A stretch of DNA of 64,000 nucleotides from Bugula neritina (lineage: Eukaryota; Bryozoa; Gymnolaemata; Cheilostomatida; Bugulidae), in NCBI GenBank assembly GCA_964035545.1, contig OZ037770.1, positions 6,820,229 through 6,884,228 on the forward strand, in the 5' to 3' direction. Positions 45,742-58,828 of the stretch are shown piece after piece; the stretch's first letter is position 1; every line of letters begins with the position of its first letter. The position numbers and the translations under genes were made by a program. The notes under the pieces were generated by a model. That model did not search any database and was not told the origin of the DNA. It worked only from the letters and a program-made list of their open reading frames with translations.

Positions 45742-48700
45742 ATCATAAAAAGGGCTCCGTCAAATGGAAACTTTTTCGTAGAAACTTTTAATTTGTTTAT
45801 ATGTAAATATGTGCGGCTTTAAATTGGTTTACCATTTTTTGCTAAGGAAAATTTAAGTGTAAATACTTTTTCTACTGTCAAATTTTAGTTAGTTTTTCAA
45901 CTGATTGGAAACCAAAATACTCTGGTTGCCCTTATTTTATATGATAATTCGTTGGGATTTTGTGATTTGTTTTCATTAATAAATATTGTAAGAAGAATCA
46001 GCACTGCATAGCCATATGTGTGTTTAAAAGGCAGAGATATCACTTTAATTAGAAAACTAAATTCTTTGTTAGCTTTTAGAAAAAAAAAAGAATTTAAAAG
46101 GAATTGAAATGCTTAACAGAACTGTATTTGTTGTTTTAATATATTGAGCATTGTGCTGGAACTATCAGTCTGGTCATCTAATGGAAGATTATTTTGTGTC
46201 CTTGCATTAAATTTCATTCCGTCAATATCATTAAATCAGTGAAACCACTAAGAAAATAGTTGGAAACTTTCATAAAATGATGACATTGTAAAATGGTCGT
46301 GTTCTTTGAAACTACATGTAGAATAATTGTCTCGGATCTCTTGCCTGTTCTTGAATTTCCATGAGGGTTTCCGGCAATTGCTGATGAAATTCTGTTTTAT
46401 GGGTACTGAAATTTTTCACAAGCCTAATTTTTTGTTAGAGAAATATTAATTCATAGGTTTCAAATTCTAATAGCACCCATTGTTTTCAAACCAATGGTGT
46501 AGTGCTGAAGTATTCAATACCAAGTCTCTAGCCCTTCACCAGATATCAAACTCCCAGTCAACAGATTTATTTCTTGCATTCCAGCTCAACAGTCCCCATT
46601 CTAGTGCCATTTCCTAGCTATTTTACTAATAGGTAATGTAAAACAAATAGTTATATGATTGAAAAAATTACAAGTCAGTTATCAGCTGTAGTCATCATTT
46701 TGTTTTTAGCAAATTTAGTAGTTCAGAAAATTACCAAGTAATTAGCCAACATGTTTTCCATAGTGTTCATGTTGAGTAAATACATAAAAATTGTTGCTTT
46801 CTCATTTTATTTGTCATGCTGTTTGTTGATTTCGTGAAATATTTACATTTCTAGTAGTTATATACATTTTGAAAGGCCAATTTCTATACACTTTACGAAT
46901 AAAGTACTTTTCAAACACGTATAAGTCCAGTTTTCAAGCTACAAGCCATTGCATACAGGGAACTGGGTTTTAGCTGACCCTAATGGAGCTTTCATACGAA
47001 ATCAGTATCTTGAAAAGAAACTCAAGTTTTAGCAATTTCTGAAAATTCTGGATGCACCAAACGCTTCATTTCATCTCAAAAATGAATTTCTGAAATGAAG
47101 TCTCAGGTAAAAAAGTTCTACTTCTCTTATCTAAATTATTAGCATACTTAAAAATGAACTCCATAAAACTTATTTTTGTTTTTGTACATTAGTCCCTAAA
47201 CAAACCTTTTATGCTTTTCAACTGTTTTTATCAAATAATATTGTTTGGATACTTTCCAGCCTTTAGCACACACTGGCCACATGGTTTTTTTGTGATTTTC
47301 TATTAAATTTAGAAATGTGTGTGGACTGATTTACATATATTTCAATATTTAAAGAAATGTTGTATTTGATGAAATGGTACAATGTGCTACAATGTAAAGG
47401 ATATTAGAAATGTATTTTCAAACCAATGCACCAAAAAAATATTCGTAGCTCTGTGTAAAAAGAGTTGAAGGTGCGACCTGTAGCATCATCTATACCATCT
47501 AATCTTTTAGACGTGACCTCAAGGTCAATTCTTTATTTGTTATACTTGGCAGCCACGAAACCACCCTCTTGTCCCATAACAACCAGCTCTACAAAGTTGC
47601 TGCATTTCCCTACAATATTATATTGCCGTACCTTGGCATATAGTTTTGACAAGTGTTTGCCATGTAAACCTGTATTTACTGTAATCTTCAGCATGTTTAT
47701 ATTTTAGCTCTTGTATTCACTCAACCAACTAACTTGCTGCAGATTGCAGTTGATGCATGCTGTGACATGATAGCCCGCTACATCTACTTCAGGTCTGTAT
47801 ATGCCCTGCAAATGTTACCATAGTAAAGCCCCATTTTCTATGTAGATCAACAGTTGGTACTTTAGTAATTATTGTAGATCAATTAGTAATTGACTCTTTG
47901 AATCTTGCAGAGTTTGACTTGTCATTTGCTACTGAATTGTTGCTTGTGTAACTAGCAACTTGCTGTCCATATGTTATCAGTGCAGCCTGACTCTTGATTC
48001 TTTCTAATCTTGTAGCAGAACTTTAGTACTACTCAGTGGAGACATCTTCAAAACCTACAGAGTGAGTTGCTTTGTGCTGCTGAATCCCTCAATTTCCGTC
48101 AACTAGATTTTAGTTTACTTATGGCTAAGCAGTATGTCGTCCATTAATCATGGCCCTTCCTTCTAAAACTGGCTTTGGAAACTAGCCTCAGCAATTAATG
48201 AATGTCATGATTTTCTCCAATCTAATACCATATGTTTATGGATTATGTATTTAGATGTCTTATTTACATTCCGTATATCTAGTGTAGACTCTTTAAAATT
48301 GGCCAGTATCTTTGCTATGCAAGTGACATCATTTACTCATATTCAAGGATACAATTTTTAGACTAAAATATATATGCTTGCTGTACAAAAGGAATGCATA
48401 ACTCGGAATTTGTTGATTCGGTGACCTGCTTTTATAATATTGTGATGATACTTCTGGGTCACAATTTTATATTTAGACTATGAACTAATCTTTCCGACCA
48501 ACATGCACGCATACACATACAAGATGAACTTTATATTTCATTGTATTTTTATTTAATACATGTATTTTTTGCGCTGTTTTATATACTTTTTGCTAATTTC
48601 TGTATACAAGTTTCATTTTTAAAACCTATTTTTATTTCATTTATTTGGTATTTTAAATTATTTTTCTTTGTATAAGAACACATTTCTCTATGTCAAACAC

Positions 48701-50033
48701 TGCCAGTCTTATCAAATAAATTACTAGTCTAGAAGCAACATTAATGACTCATAGTTTCATGGCCATCATCTAAGCTTCCTCCATGTTTTCTGATGTAATA
48801 GCAAAACTGTTGCCTGTAATCGGATAGAAAATATTTTATACCGGCAATACATGTGTATGCCTAGGAAACTCTTAACTCAAATCTGCTTGGTCTGTGATAA
48901 TTAACCTGCTCAGACTTGTGATAGTACCTGGTGTTGGTGTTCCTGGTTTACTTAATCCGACTAGAACAACTTGTTCTAGCTTCTAGAAATTATGCTCTCT
49001 TTTGACAAATGGTACGCATGAAAAAACACTTGTCCATGGTCTTTGAGTAAAGCACTACCAGATCTTTGTTTTCTGATCAGTGGCTTAAGCATAATTACAT
49101 ATGTTTTTGCATTATAGCAAAGCTTTAGGTTATTTCTTCTGTAAATATAATGGAACTAAATTAATTTTTTCACTCAAGTCATTATAAAATTAGTAAAACG
49201 TATGCAGTTTAACCAACAGCATTGCTCTAGAAACATTGCTTATATTATAATATATATATAGTTGAATTAACAAATTTGTTTGGTAAAGTTTAATCGTACA
49301 AACCTGCTCATGCAACTGATTGCTATTGTGTAAAAGTATTTAGGACATTTGCAGTCATATAGACATGAAATCACTTATATTTAGACTTGTTTACAGCTGA
49401 TAGATAATAGTGCTCAGCAATTAATAAGACTCAGCATTCTGCATGTTCCGCTTCAACATATTTTCACATGGAACTCACAAGAACTAAACTCAGTAAGGTA
49501 AAAAGCACATTTGCAGAAACTTTTGTCTATCTAAAAATATAATGTACTGGATTTTGGGGTTGCTTTTGAAAGTTGTCTTTCCTTGTAATAATATTGTATA
49601 CTTTTTATTATGTACTTGTTAGAGTTGTCTTTCCTTGTAAATTTATTCTGAATGTTTTACCATTTGTCATGTAAATCCGATTGATTCGGGACGCCCGAAG
49701 TTCAGGAGGCTGACTTGGACCGAGACTGAATGAATTATTCTAGAACTTTGGGGGCTAGAATATGCACGGGGCGAGCTCGCCAGTGTAGACACATCATATG
49801 TATAGACTACTGCACCTTTGGATACTACAATAAAGTTATTCTATACACCTGGAATCGTCTTCTCTCTCTTATTGCAAAAAAGTATGTTCTCCAGTTAACT
49901 TTGCCAACCCACAAAACTATCACATTAAATTGGCTTTAATCATTTCAATATATTTAGACAAAAGATAAAGGAAGACAACTCCAAAAGTTTAGAGAATTTT
50001 TGTGGTTAACTGGGTGGACAGAATGATCTAGAG

Positions 50034-50370
50034 CAGGGCTGTCCTACAGGCGGCCCTAGGGCTGGATGTTCCCTCAGCCTGCATTTATGATCGCCTTAAA
50101 AGGCATAACAAATAAACCTATGTTTCGCACATTTATATCAAGTGGAGTGAAAAAATCACCTTTTAAATGTCTTATTAATTATACACATGCTACAAATATT
50201 CAACATGCAGTAACTATTGGGGCTTTATTGTATGTTGATTAAGAATAAAGGAATAATTGAAAAATAAAGATGATGTGGCCCCCAGGACCAGCTAAAGTTT
50301 ACAATGTGGCCCTCACCATCGCAATGTTTTCTTTCAGTGGCATTCTCTTTGAAAAAGTTGGACACTCCTA
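50034..50370. mobile_element. hAT-type MITE, 337 bp, with 8-bp target duplication
   Basis: The ends are cagggctgtcctac and the reverse complement of taggagtgtccaac. Flanks are atctagag (50026-50033) and atctatag (50371-50378), seven of eight matching, as expected of an aged hAT target duplication. The interior has the ggcggccc and gatgtggcccc words common in hAT non-autonomous elements. No coding capacity. Confidence 0.8.
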
Positions 50371-51167
50371 ATCTATAGTTTTTACAGAATAATTAGGACC
50401 CTTAAAGCTCTCCATAGGACAGCATTTACATATGGTGTTTTTGTCATGCAAATGCACATATAATAATATTCATGTTCTCTAGAATCAATTATAACCGAAG
50501 TGTGTATATCATACAATAATTAGCGTGGTTTTTCTGGTACATGAGACATTACTTCAAGATTCTAGCATAATCCAACATGTATATATGCAGTTGCTAAAGT
50601 AAGCTATTGAAGTACCATTATCAATAATTTTTATGCTTTTAGTACTAAATTGAATGTTAAACTTGTGTTATTCAACAAGACAAAAACCGAAAAATTGGTC
50701 ACCTGTGCTGCAACTTTGATGGAACAACTGCCAATTGAGACTTAAAAAACATTGCACAGCTGTTTAAAACACTTCCTTATTTTTTCAGTATATAACCACT
50801 TTCAGAAATGAAGTAACATATTATATACTATATTACTAACGTTCTGCAAGTTTACACCATCGGACTATACCCAATCTACTCTATAACTATTACTTCTCTA
50901 CCAGTCAGAGACAATACAAAAATTCTAAAGCAGTTTATTGGAAGGACAATTCCCTTCATAATTATTATTCTGTGCATTGCATACTGATTTATGATGATTG
51001 GGGAGACAGTTTTGGTCTATGTGAGAAAACTTTTCATATAATTTTAGGTTTGAAAGTAAAACAACTTTTTTTAAACTTAATAGTATGTGTATATCTTATA
51101 TCTCCAATAGATAATTCAGAGGCGCAGTGCAGTAAGAGTAATTCAATGCATTTAAACCCCACCATTT

Positions 51168-51173
51168 TTTATT
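51168..51173 (-). promoter_or_regulatory. Likely poly(A) signal of the ENPP gene
   Basis: AATAAA on the minus strand, 153 bases past the stop codon at 51326. Confidence 0.55.
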
Positions 51174-51325
51174 CATTTTAAATAAGTAGAATAACCAGTA
51201 GTGAATAGACAGAGCAAAATCAAGTCGAATTATAGATACAATAGTAAGGAGGCTAAGGCTAATAGAGTTGAATGACTAAGGCTACAGTGATTATTACCAG
51301 CCAAAGAGCAACAAGATAAGTCAAC

Positions 51326-51739
51326 TCAACTCCTCAGAACACAAGTTAATGTGGAAATCAAAAGCATTACAAGCCATGGCTTGACATCGCTGCAGGAGTT
51401 TTCTGTAGTTGAAGAATGGTTAGGTGTGGGTGTTGCTGTCGGGGTCGGGACAGCATCACAACTCTGGTTTCTCAGTAACTCCAAAGTGTTAGCTAGACTA
51501 CCATTATTCTCATGACAGGTTGACAGACAAAGAATGTGACATAACATCGGGTACACATCAACGCTCCGTATAGTGTCCTTCTTCTGTCCTGGTTTGAAGT
51601 TTGGTCCTCTAGCTATTAGAGTTGTCATCATATCAGAGATGGAATTATTAAACCCATGATTTCCCTTTAAACTGACTGTGTAACCAGCCTGTAAGCAGAT
51701 AAATATTATAATGTTCATATAGTAACTCTTCTACATGCA

Positions 51740-51835
<96 letters not shown>

Positions 51836-54800
51836 CTCATTCTTACATTAGCTGTTATTAATATTTATTTGGCCATTAGAATATGAATAGTTTTTTGTAA
51901 TATCTTATATTTTGACTTTTTGTTAACTATTCTTTGATTAATGTTAAGTTCAAAAGTTCCGAACTTCTAAAGATGTATATTATAATATGTAGCATTGTGA
52001 TTACCCTGTGATGTTTTTGATCAGAACTAGGTGGGATGCAGTGTTGTAATTACCCAGTGGTCTCCGTGGTGTAATGATTAGCACGCCTGCTTGCTAGCCA
52101 GAGGTCTCGGGTTCGAATCCCAGTTGAGGGGGGTAAAATAATTATACCTATATAATTTAAATGCAACTTTGAAATTATTCAAAGCTGTGATATGTTTTAC
52201 CATCATTAATGGGAGAGCAGCAAATAATTTTTTGAGGTTTGATTAAAAGTCCTTTGAATTGCTTCAACATCAAAGTTTCATGCAGTTTCTGTGGGTTTTA
52301 TTTTTACACATCTGTGGACTGCAAGCTTGAATAATACTCCTATATAACACCCCTACAGTACACCCCTATATATTACCCCTATATAACACTCCTATATAAA
52401 ACCCCTACAGTACATCCTTATATAACACCCCTATATAACACTCCCTGTATAACACTCCCTATATAACACTCCTATATAAAACCCCTACAGTACACCCCTA
52501 TATAACACCCCTACAGTACATCCTTATATAACACCCCTACAGTACACCCCTATATAACACCCCTACAGTACACCCCTATATAACACCCCTACAGTACACC
52601 CTTATATAACACCCCTACAGTACACCCCTATATATTACCCCTATATAACACTCCTATATAAAACCCCCACAGTACACCCCTATATAACACTCCCTATATA
52701 ACACTCCCTATATAACACTCCTATATAAAACCCCTACAGTACACCCCTATATATTGCCCCTATATAACACTCCTATATAAAACCCCTACAGTACACCCCT
52801 ATATATAACACCTCCACATTACACCCCTATATAACACTCCCATATAACACTCCTATATAACACTCCCTATATAACACTCCCTATATAACACTCCCTATAT
52901 AACTGCACCCCATATAACACTCTTATAGAGCATCCCTGTAGAACACAACAGAGAAAAGTAACATGTACAGTGTAGGGGAAAGGGCTTCTATAGCATAGGG
53001 CCAACCTTCGTTCACAATGTGGATATAACTCATAATTTCCAGTTTTTCAAAACCTTTTTGACAGTTTTCAAATATAGGGGTAAGTGCAGTGAAAAATTGG
53101 GAAAAGCTGTGTTTTGGGTTGACAATGAAACTATGTATTATGAGAATTTCTACCCGTCCGCACCGCACTTCAAACCAAAAACCCATAAAGAGAATAGATA
53201 TAACTTGGGCTACTAAAATTTCTCTTCTGCTGCACCTAAATTTGTAAAATTCTGCTGATTACATTTTACTAAAAGTTGTTTCTAGCTAAACTTAATCTAT
53301 GAAATGTTTCTATTTCATAGAAGAAAGAAAGCCACTGCAGCCATAGCTCCATCGATCAATTACTCACCTTCTTGAGCAGCCAACCATTGTCAGGTATAAT
53401 AACAATATCTGTGATTCTCTTATTGTCTTTATAGTTTAAACTATTTGGAATGTCAGCCTTTTTATAGACTGTCATGTGGGACTCATTTCTCTCAGCATCT
53501 TTCAGCTTGTTATAAACCTGTGAATACATTATATATTCTTATCACAAGATTACTGATTTCTCAGCTAAATGAAAGAGTAACATGATGCACTAAATTTCTA
53601 TCACATGCGCCAGCGTGCACACACAGACACACACGCACAAACACACACACACACGCACGCACACACGAACGCACGCACCCACACACGCACGCACACACGC
53701 ACGCATGCACGCACGCACGCACGCACACGCACTACTACTACTACTATTGAAAATTTGAAAACAATTCATAATAAAACATACAAATTTGTAGCTAAATATG
53801 CCTAGTATTACACCTACCTGATTAACATGTAGTTAAATAGAAGCTGAACCAATAAAAATAAAAGCTTTGTTTCACTAAGTGCAATTTCAATACAAACTGA
53901 TTTACTTTAGCATACCTGGTCAAGCATGCCGGCCTTAGGAGTTATCAGCCCAATAGCACTGGCATAGGACCACTCCACTTCATTTTTAAAGTCAATATAT
54001 TGACTGAGATCAATAGAGTTAGCATTAGAAACGTCAGTCATGCCGTGATCTGAGGCTATAATGATGTTTACACTATCCTTTAGCCCAAGGTCATTAAATT
54101 TCTGTATCAGTCCACCAAGTAGGGTGTCTAACTCCATGACCCTGGTTACTACCTCAGCTGAATTGGGCCCGTAACTATGGCAAACAAAGTCTTGTTGCAA
54201 TACAGAAGTCTGTTAAATTTATGTTTTTGCGTATTGTAACAGAAAAGCTAGTGATGGATACGGAAGGCTAGAAGATATTTACCGGTGGCCATCTTTATCG
54301 GGCTGGTCCGTGTAGAGGCAGGCAAAAGTGAGACTATCTTTAGAAAACCAGTCTACCACTGTGTCAAGTCCTGTTTCAAAGCTCGGGCTACTTTTGAAAG
54401 GCACAACTTTCTGAGGCCCCATCCCATTATACAATGCCTGGTTTCCTGTAAGAGAACTGGAATAGCTGTTTATCAAAATGCATGAGACAATCTTGTATTC
54501 TACACAACAGCCAACAACTGTACGGTGAATAGTACAGTGTGTAGTATATACTGTGCAGTGTGTAGCATTTAAATTTTATTATAGTGAAAAATATTGTCTA
54601 GTATATGCTGTATAGTGTGTGTCTTGTTTACAACATAATGGAGGTTATGCAATGCAGTATATAAAATAATAGTGAATACCGTATATAGAGTATGTAGTGT
54701 GTATTGTGTAGTGTACATTGTACCTATAGTAGGTGCAGTTTATGATTGTGAACTATATTATGTATATTGTGCAGTGTGTTGTGTGCATTGCATAGTCTAC

Positions 54801-57610
54801 TGTTTGTATTGTATATAATATATATATAACATGTTGTGTATAATTATTCGAAATAGTTGGTCTTAGGAATTCATGACAATTTATCAATTCTAATTAAATT
54901 TTGAAAGACTGTCATAATTTAATGCTTTTTAACTTTTTAGTAATATAAGATATTGAGAAATAGAGAAAAATAGTTCCACTTCATTAATAAAAACCAACTA
55001 TTATATTAATGGCAGTTTTTAAAAATCTCTTTTGGTTGAAAATGCTTGTCTACGATTGCTATAATGTATGTTAATGAGATATTCCAATATTAGGCATAGA
55101 CTATAATATGAGCAAAACAAAAATTATCAGCACACCAACTTTATAGTTGGCTAACTTGTGTTTGTATTAGCTGGGAAAAGAGCTCTTCAGCTGGGGGTGT
55201 TGATGTTTATACAACAGATAAGATGTGCATGCGATAGAAAACCTTGGCTCACTGCCAAACATTATAGCAATCACAGTCGGCAGCTACTGATACTTCATGA
55301 CTAGAATTTAGTTTATCCATCAGATAGCTTAACATCTTTCACAGAAAAGTAAGGAAATATCTGTTAGAGACATGAAAATGTAGCTGGGAAAAAACAAATA
55401 CATCACACATTGGGAATTTTTTTGCAAGCACAAGTATTTAATAAAAATAAATGAGATTTGCATGGGAACTGCATAGTTTGGTGAAAGACAGTTATATTTT
55501 CAGATGCTTCTGAATATGCAACATACACTGTGTGTAAAATGTTGCCTGTTTTTACATAAATGAAAAAACATATCCCAAGAAAGGACAACTTTCACAGCAG
55601 ACTATTTCTAAATGTGCTTACTCTATATCCTCTATATAAATTTCTACAGTAGGTGCAAACATGTAGACTTGCTACACTTTAGTGTTAAAATACTCACTGT
55701 TCTTCACAACCTTCTGTCACAGTTGGTAAACTCTACTTTCATTATCTCACTTACCAACCCACATGTAAGCTCCACTATGCTTGCCCTCCTTCTCAGCAGC
55801 TATCCATATTGGCTCGGTGTTGTTGTACCACTTGGAGTCTGTACTGAATGAGTATCTATCATCAAACTCAGCGTCATAGAAAGAGTTGGCGATGATTCCG
55901 TGGTTTTCTTCATGTCGCCCTGCAGATTACATAAGCGTAGAGTTATAACATCTGTACATGCTGCACACTCCACACACCGTCACACAGACAAATTGCCACA
56001 CAGACAAATGGTCACACAGACAAATGGTCACACAGACAAATGGTCACACAGAGAAATTGCCACACAGAGAAATTGCCACACAGACAAATTGCCACACAGA
56101 CAAATCGCACACGCAGTCATACACTAGTGACTAAATGTATTACAAATTCATACAAGTTGTAATAGTATGTATGCAGCTGTTATATCATTATAGCTATAGA
56201 ATTTTCAAGCAGCTGTACATACTGCTATAATCTCACTTGCACTTGTTGCTTGCTACTGAATACAAGATCAATTACATGCATGCACCATATTAAACCTCCA
56301 TCTAATTAAACTTATCGAGTTATATTTATATTTATAGCAACTTTATTGTCACCTATAGTCTAGACAATTAGTCTATACTCAGTCTACATATAGTTTACAT
56401 ACAGTCTACATACAGTCTACACACAGTCTACACACAGTCTACACACAGTCTACATACAGTCTACATACAGTCTACATGTTGTATTTACTAACCGGTGACT
56501 AGGGTCCAGTGATTTGGCATAGTGAGTGTAGCGAATGCATTTTTAACTTTTTCAACATGTACTCCTTCAGCAATCAGTTGGTCTAGATTTGGGGTGTTTC
56601 CTTTGTTTAGATAATTCCATCTGAAACCGTCCAGTGATATTAGCAGAACCTGAAGCATAGGAAAGATAACTTCTTACATCCATGGTGTATGATGTGACAA
56701 TGCTGCATGTACTATAATATGTAATGTAAATACAGTATAGCATTTAACTTGATTCTATATACATGTATTATAGTAATGTAGTGCTGCACTTGTGTCATGT
56801 TACAACCAACCTATAATTACCCCATTGCTCCATATACCACAGCATAGCATTAGTCACGTAACCATATACTATGCACAATATAACACAATGCAGTGCTACT
56901 CACTTTGGAACTAGATATTTACCATGTATGACACATGTACCCATATAGCAGATTGAGTACCATGCCACATATAACAATGCACTTTATATGAAAGTTTTTA
57001 GACTGTGCCAAAAATAAAGTCAGAAACGAGGAAAAGATCAACTATATAAATATTTAAATATAGTTGTAGTTGTTTTACAAACATTAGGATGCATTTCTGT
57101 GAGATAAACTGCTTATAAGTCATACACAAGTTTATATGATAAGAAAGGCATGGACATGGTGACATTTTTAACAGAAACATTCTGACTCTGTCATTAACTA
57201 GGTTGCTTGTGGATTTGGCCAGAGTAAAGTAAATATTTGCATGTATGATTGCAATGAACCTTGCAAGTAAATTATCTGTTTGTTTCACCTGTAATTTAAT
57301 ACATAGTTTTTACTTGCTTAGCCACTTGGGGTATAAATATAAATAATCTCCAACAATATCTGATTATTTTTTTAACATGATGTATACATATACACCTTAT
57401 CATAAATACCACTAGTCTAGAAAGGGTGATGGTATAAAACAAAAAGATGTTACTAAAGAATAACATGTAGAAAATCTTGACTATTTTGCATTTACATTTT
57501 CCCCATATAGGTAGCAAACAATATAGGAGTAAATAGTAAAAACATGAGGAGATGTAACTTACTTTTCCTTGTCCATTTACCACACTTTCCAGGAGGAGAG
57601 TTGAGAGCAT
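51326..57610 (-). CDS. ENPP4/5-like ectonucleotide pyrophosphatase/phosphodiesterase, complete, 434 aa
   Basis: Coding exons in transcription order are 57610-57563 (exon to 57623), 56649-56493, 55919-55755, 54445-54283, 54174-53916, 53517-53368 and 51688-51326; phases agree, 435 codons. The start ATG lies in a 61-bp exon and opens a short signal peptide, [13 protein letters not shown]. ENPPs are two-zinc extracellular enzymes that hydrolyse nucleotide or phospholipid phosphodiesters. All ligands are present: ISLDGFRW (D23), the nucleophile in LTMPNHW (T59), DKDGHRYGP (D173, H177), SDHGM (D220, H221) and KGNHGF (H325). Length and the PDNGW and [12 protein letters not shown] blocks are most like ENPP4/ENPP5. 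After a Ser/Thr/Pro-rich linker the protein ends in [18 protein letters not shown], which suggests a GPI signal or a tail-less membrane anchor. A 5' non-coding exon may end at 59969 (ATG|GTAAGT). The exact substrate is not determined by sequence. Confidence 0.92.
51741..51832. repeat. (TA)n microsatellite
   Basis: About 46 uninterrupted TA units in the last ENPP intron. Confidence 0.98.
52050..52145 (+). mobile_element. tRNA-like short repeat, copy 2
   Basis: Starts ttacccagtggtctccg, has an A box (GTGGTGTAATGATTAGCAC) and a B box (GGGTTCGAATCCC), and ends gggggtaaaataatt. The putative anticodon loop ttgctag would read GCT, but the stem around it is mismatched and the long variable arm of a serine tRNA is missing. 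Homologous to 31808-31899. It is called a tRNA-derived repeat rather than a tRNA gene. Confidence 0.65.
52330..52925. repeat. Minisatellite (acccctatataacactcc..)n
   Basis: About 600 bp of mixed units, cccctatataacac, ctcctatataaaac and cccctacagtacac, in the last ENPP intron. It looks like two or three related short units in a higher-order arrangement. Confidence 0.9.
53610..53740. repeat. (CA/CG)n-rich microsatellite
   Basis: Mixture of cacaca, cacgca and cgcacg ending in (act)5. It lies in the ENPP intron between exons 54174-53916 and 53517-53368. Confidence 0.95.
55975..56110. repeat. 16-bp minisatellite (cacacagacaaatggt)n
   Basis: About eight copies with gg/tt and gaca/gaga variants, upstream in gene sense of the ENPP exon at 55919. 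Confidence 0.9.
56385..56478. repeat. 11-bp minisatellite (tacatacagtc)n
   Basis: About eight copies. The array ends about 14 bases from the 5' splice site of ENPP exon 56649-56493. Confidence 0.9.
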
Positions 57611-57689
57611 CAGTAGAGCAGATCTAAATGAAGAGTTATGTATACAGTAAGTATAACTGTGTGTAAGTATATATACAGTAAGTATAACT

Positions 57690-57694
57690 ATGTG

Positions 57695-57792
<98 letters not shown>
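57690..57792. repeat. (AT)n microsatellite
   Basis: About 48 AT units, directly upstream in gene sense of the ENPP start exon and ending at its leader side. Confidence 0.98.
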
Positions 57793-57793
<1 letters not shown>

Positions 57794-57821
57794 CATTTTG
57801 TATAGCATATATATATATATG

Positions 57822-58148
<327 letters not shown>

Positions 58149-58222
58149 ATTGTATCGTGAGATTTTTAAAAAACAGCAGATAAAAAAGTGCTCAAATTAT
58201 TATGTGTATAATAATGAGCAAT

Positions 58223-58402
58223 TATATTATTGAGGAAAAGAGCGATTTAATTATATAGATGTTGTTTTATTGCACTACTAATAGTTTCATGCCTCTTCGG
58301 CACTCCTCAGGCACAATATTGTGCCTGAGGAGTGCCGAAGAGGCATGAAACTATTAGTAGTGCAATAAAACAACATCTATATAATTAAATTGCTCTTTTC
58401 CT

Positions 58403-58412
<10 letters not shown>
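58223..58412. repeat. 190-bp spacerless palindrome
   Basis: Two 95-base arms meet at gcacaat|attgtgc (centre between 58317 and 58318). I compared the arms base by base and found one mismatch, at about 58244 versus 58391. A (TA)n run follows on the right. Confidence 0.93.
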
Positions 58413-58442
<30 letters not shown>

Positions 58443-58465
58443 GAAACAGCTGCTTTCCACAGATT

Positions 58466-58545
<80 letters not shown>
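58409..58545. repeat. (AT)n tracts around a partial third copy of the microsatellite-linked repeat
   Basis: A TA tract up to 58439 is followed by a short end piece (cccgaaacagctgc and ccacagattgaga), then by about 38 AT units. The short piece is the last 30 bases of the repeat at 57822 and 58617. Confidence 0.9.
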
Positions 58546-58547
<2 letters not shown>

Positions 58548-58616
58548 GCTCTCACTGAATGCTCAGCAATGAAATTCAGTGATTGAGCTCTCTCACCATG
58601 GTCACAAACTCAAGCT

Positions 58617-58828
58617 GCTAGCATTTTGCAAGGCTCGTGACTCCTAGGTGACCCCTAGAGTCACTTGAGCTCTCTGGCTTGAGTTTACACACCTTTTAAA
58701 TATGCTTTAATAGAAACATAATTTTCTACTATTGCGAAGGTGTGGGCCGTGGTACTCTGTTCTGTGCTGATGAGGGGACAAACCCTGAAACAGCTGCTGT
58801 CCACAGATTGAGGTATATATATATATAT
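58617..58828. repeat. Microsatellite-linked repeat, copy 2
   Basis: Nearly identical to 57822-58016, with a few point changes and a much shorter AT tail (about eight units). Confidence 0.88.

Larger units (their letters stand above)
45742..51325. other. Intergenic region between the SYNCRIP-like and ENPP genes
   Basis: Mostly plain AT-rich DNA. A hAT-type MITE lies at 50034-50370. A GC-richer block at 49680-49880 with AATAAAG at about 49830 may be a remnant LTR, but no paired LTR or coding body is visible. The minus strand at 47500-47620 reads FVELVVMGQEGGFVAAKYNK before a stop, an unrecognised fragment that may be coding debris. The ENPP poly(A) signal lies at 51168. Confidence 0.5.

Noticed and set aside
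47465-47707. 80-codon plus-strand frame and an antisense stretch reading LVVMGQEGGFVAAKYN
   Set aside because: Neither has splice sites, a start context or a recognised family; the antisense piece may be coding debris, but I cannot support a gene.
52050-52145. Functional tRNA gene (Ser-GCT or Ala-like)
   Set aside because: The anticodon and acceptor stems are mismatched, no long variable arm is present, and a homologue at 31808-31899 shares non-tRNA flanks, so a tRNA-derived repeat is more likely.
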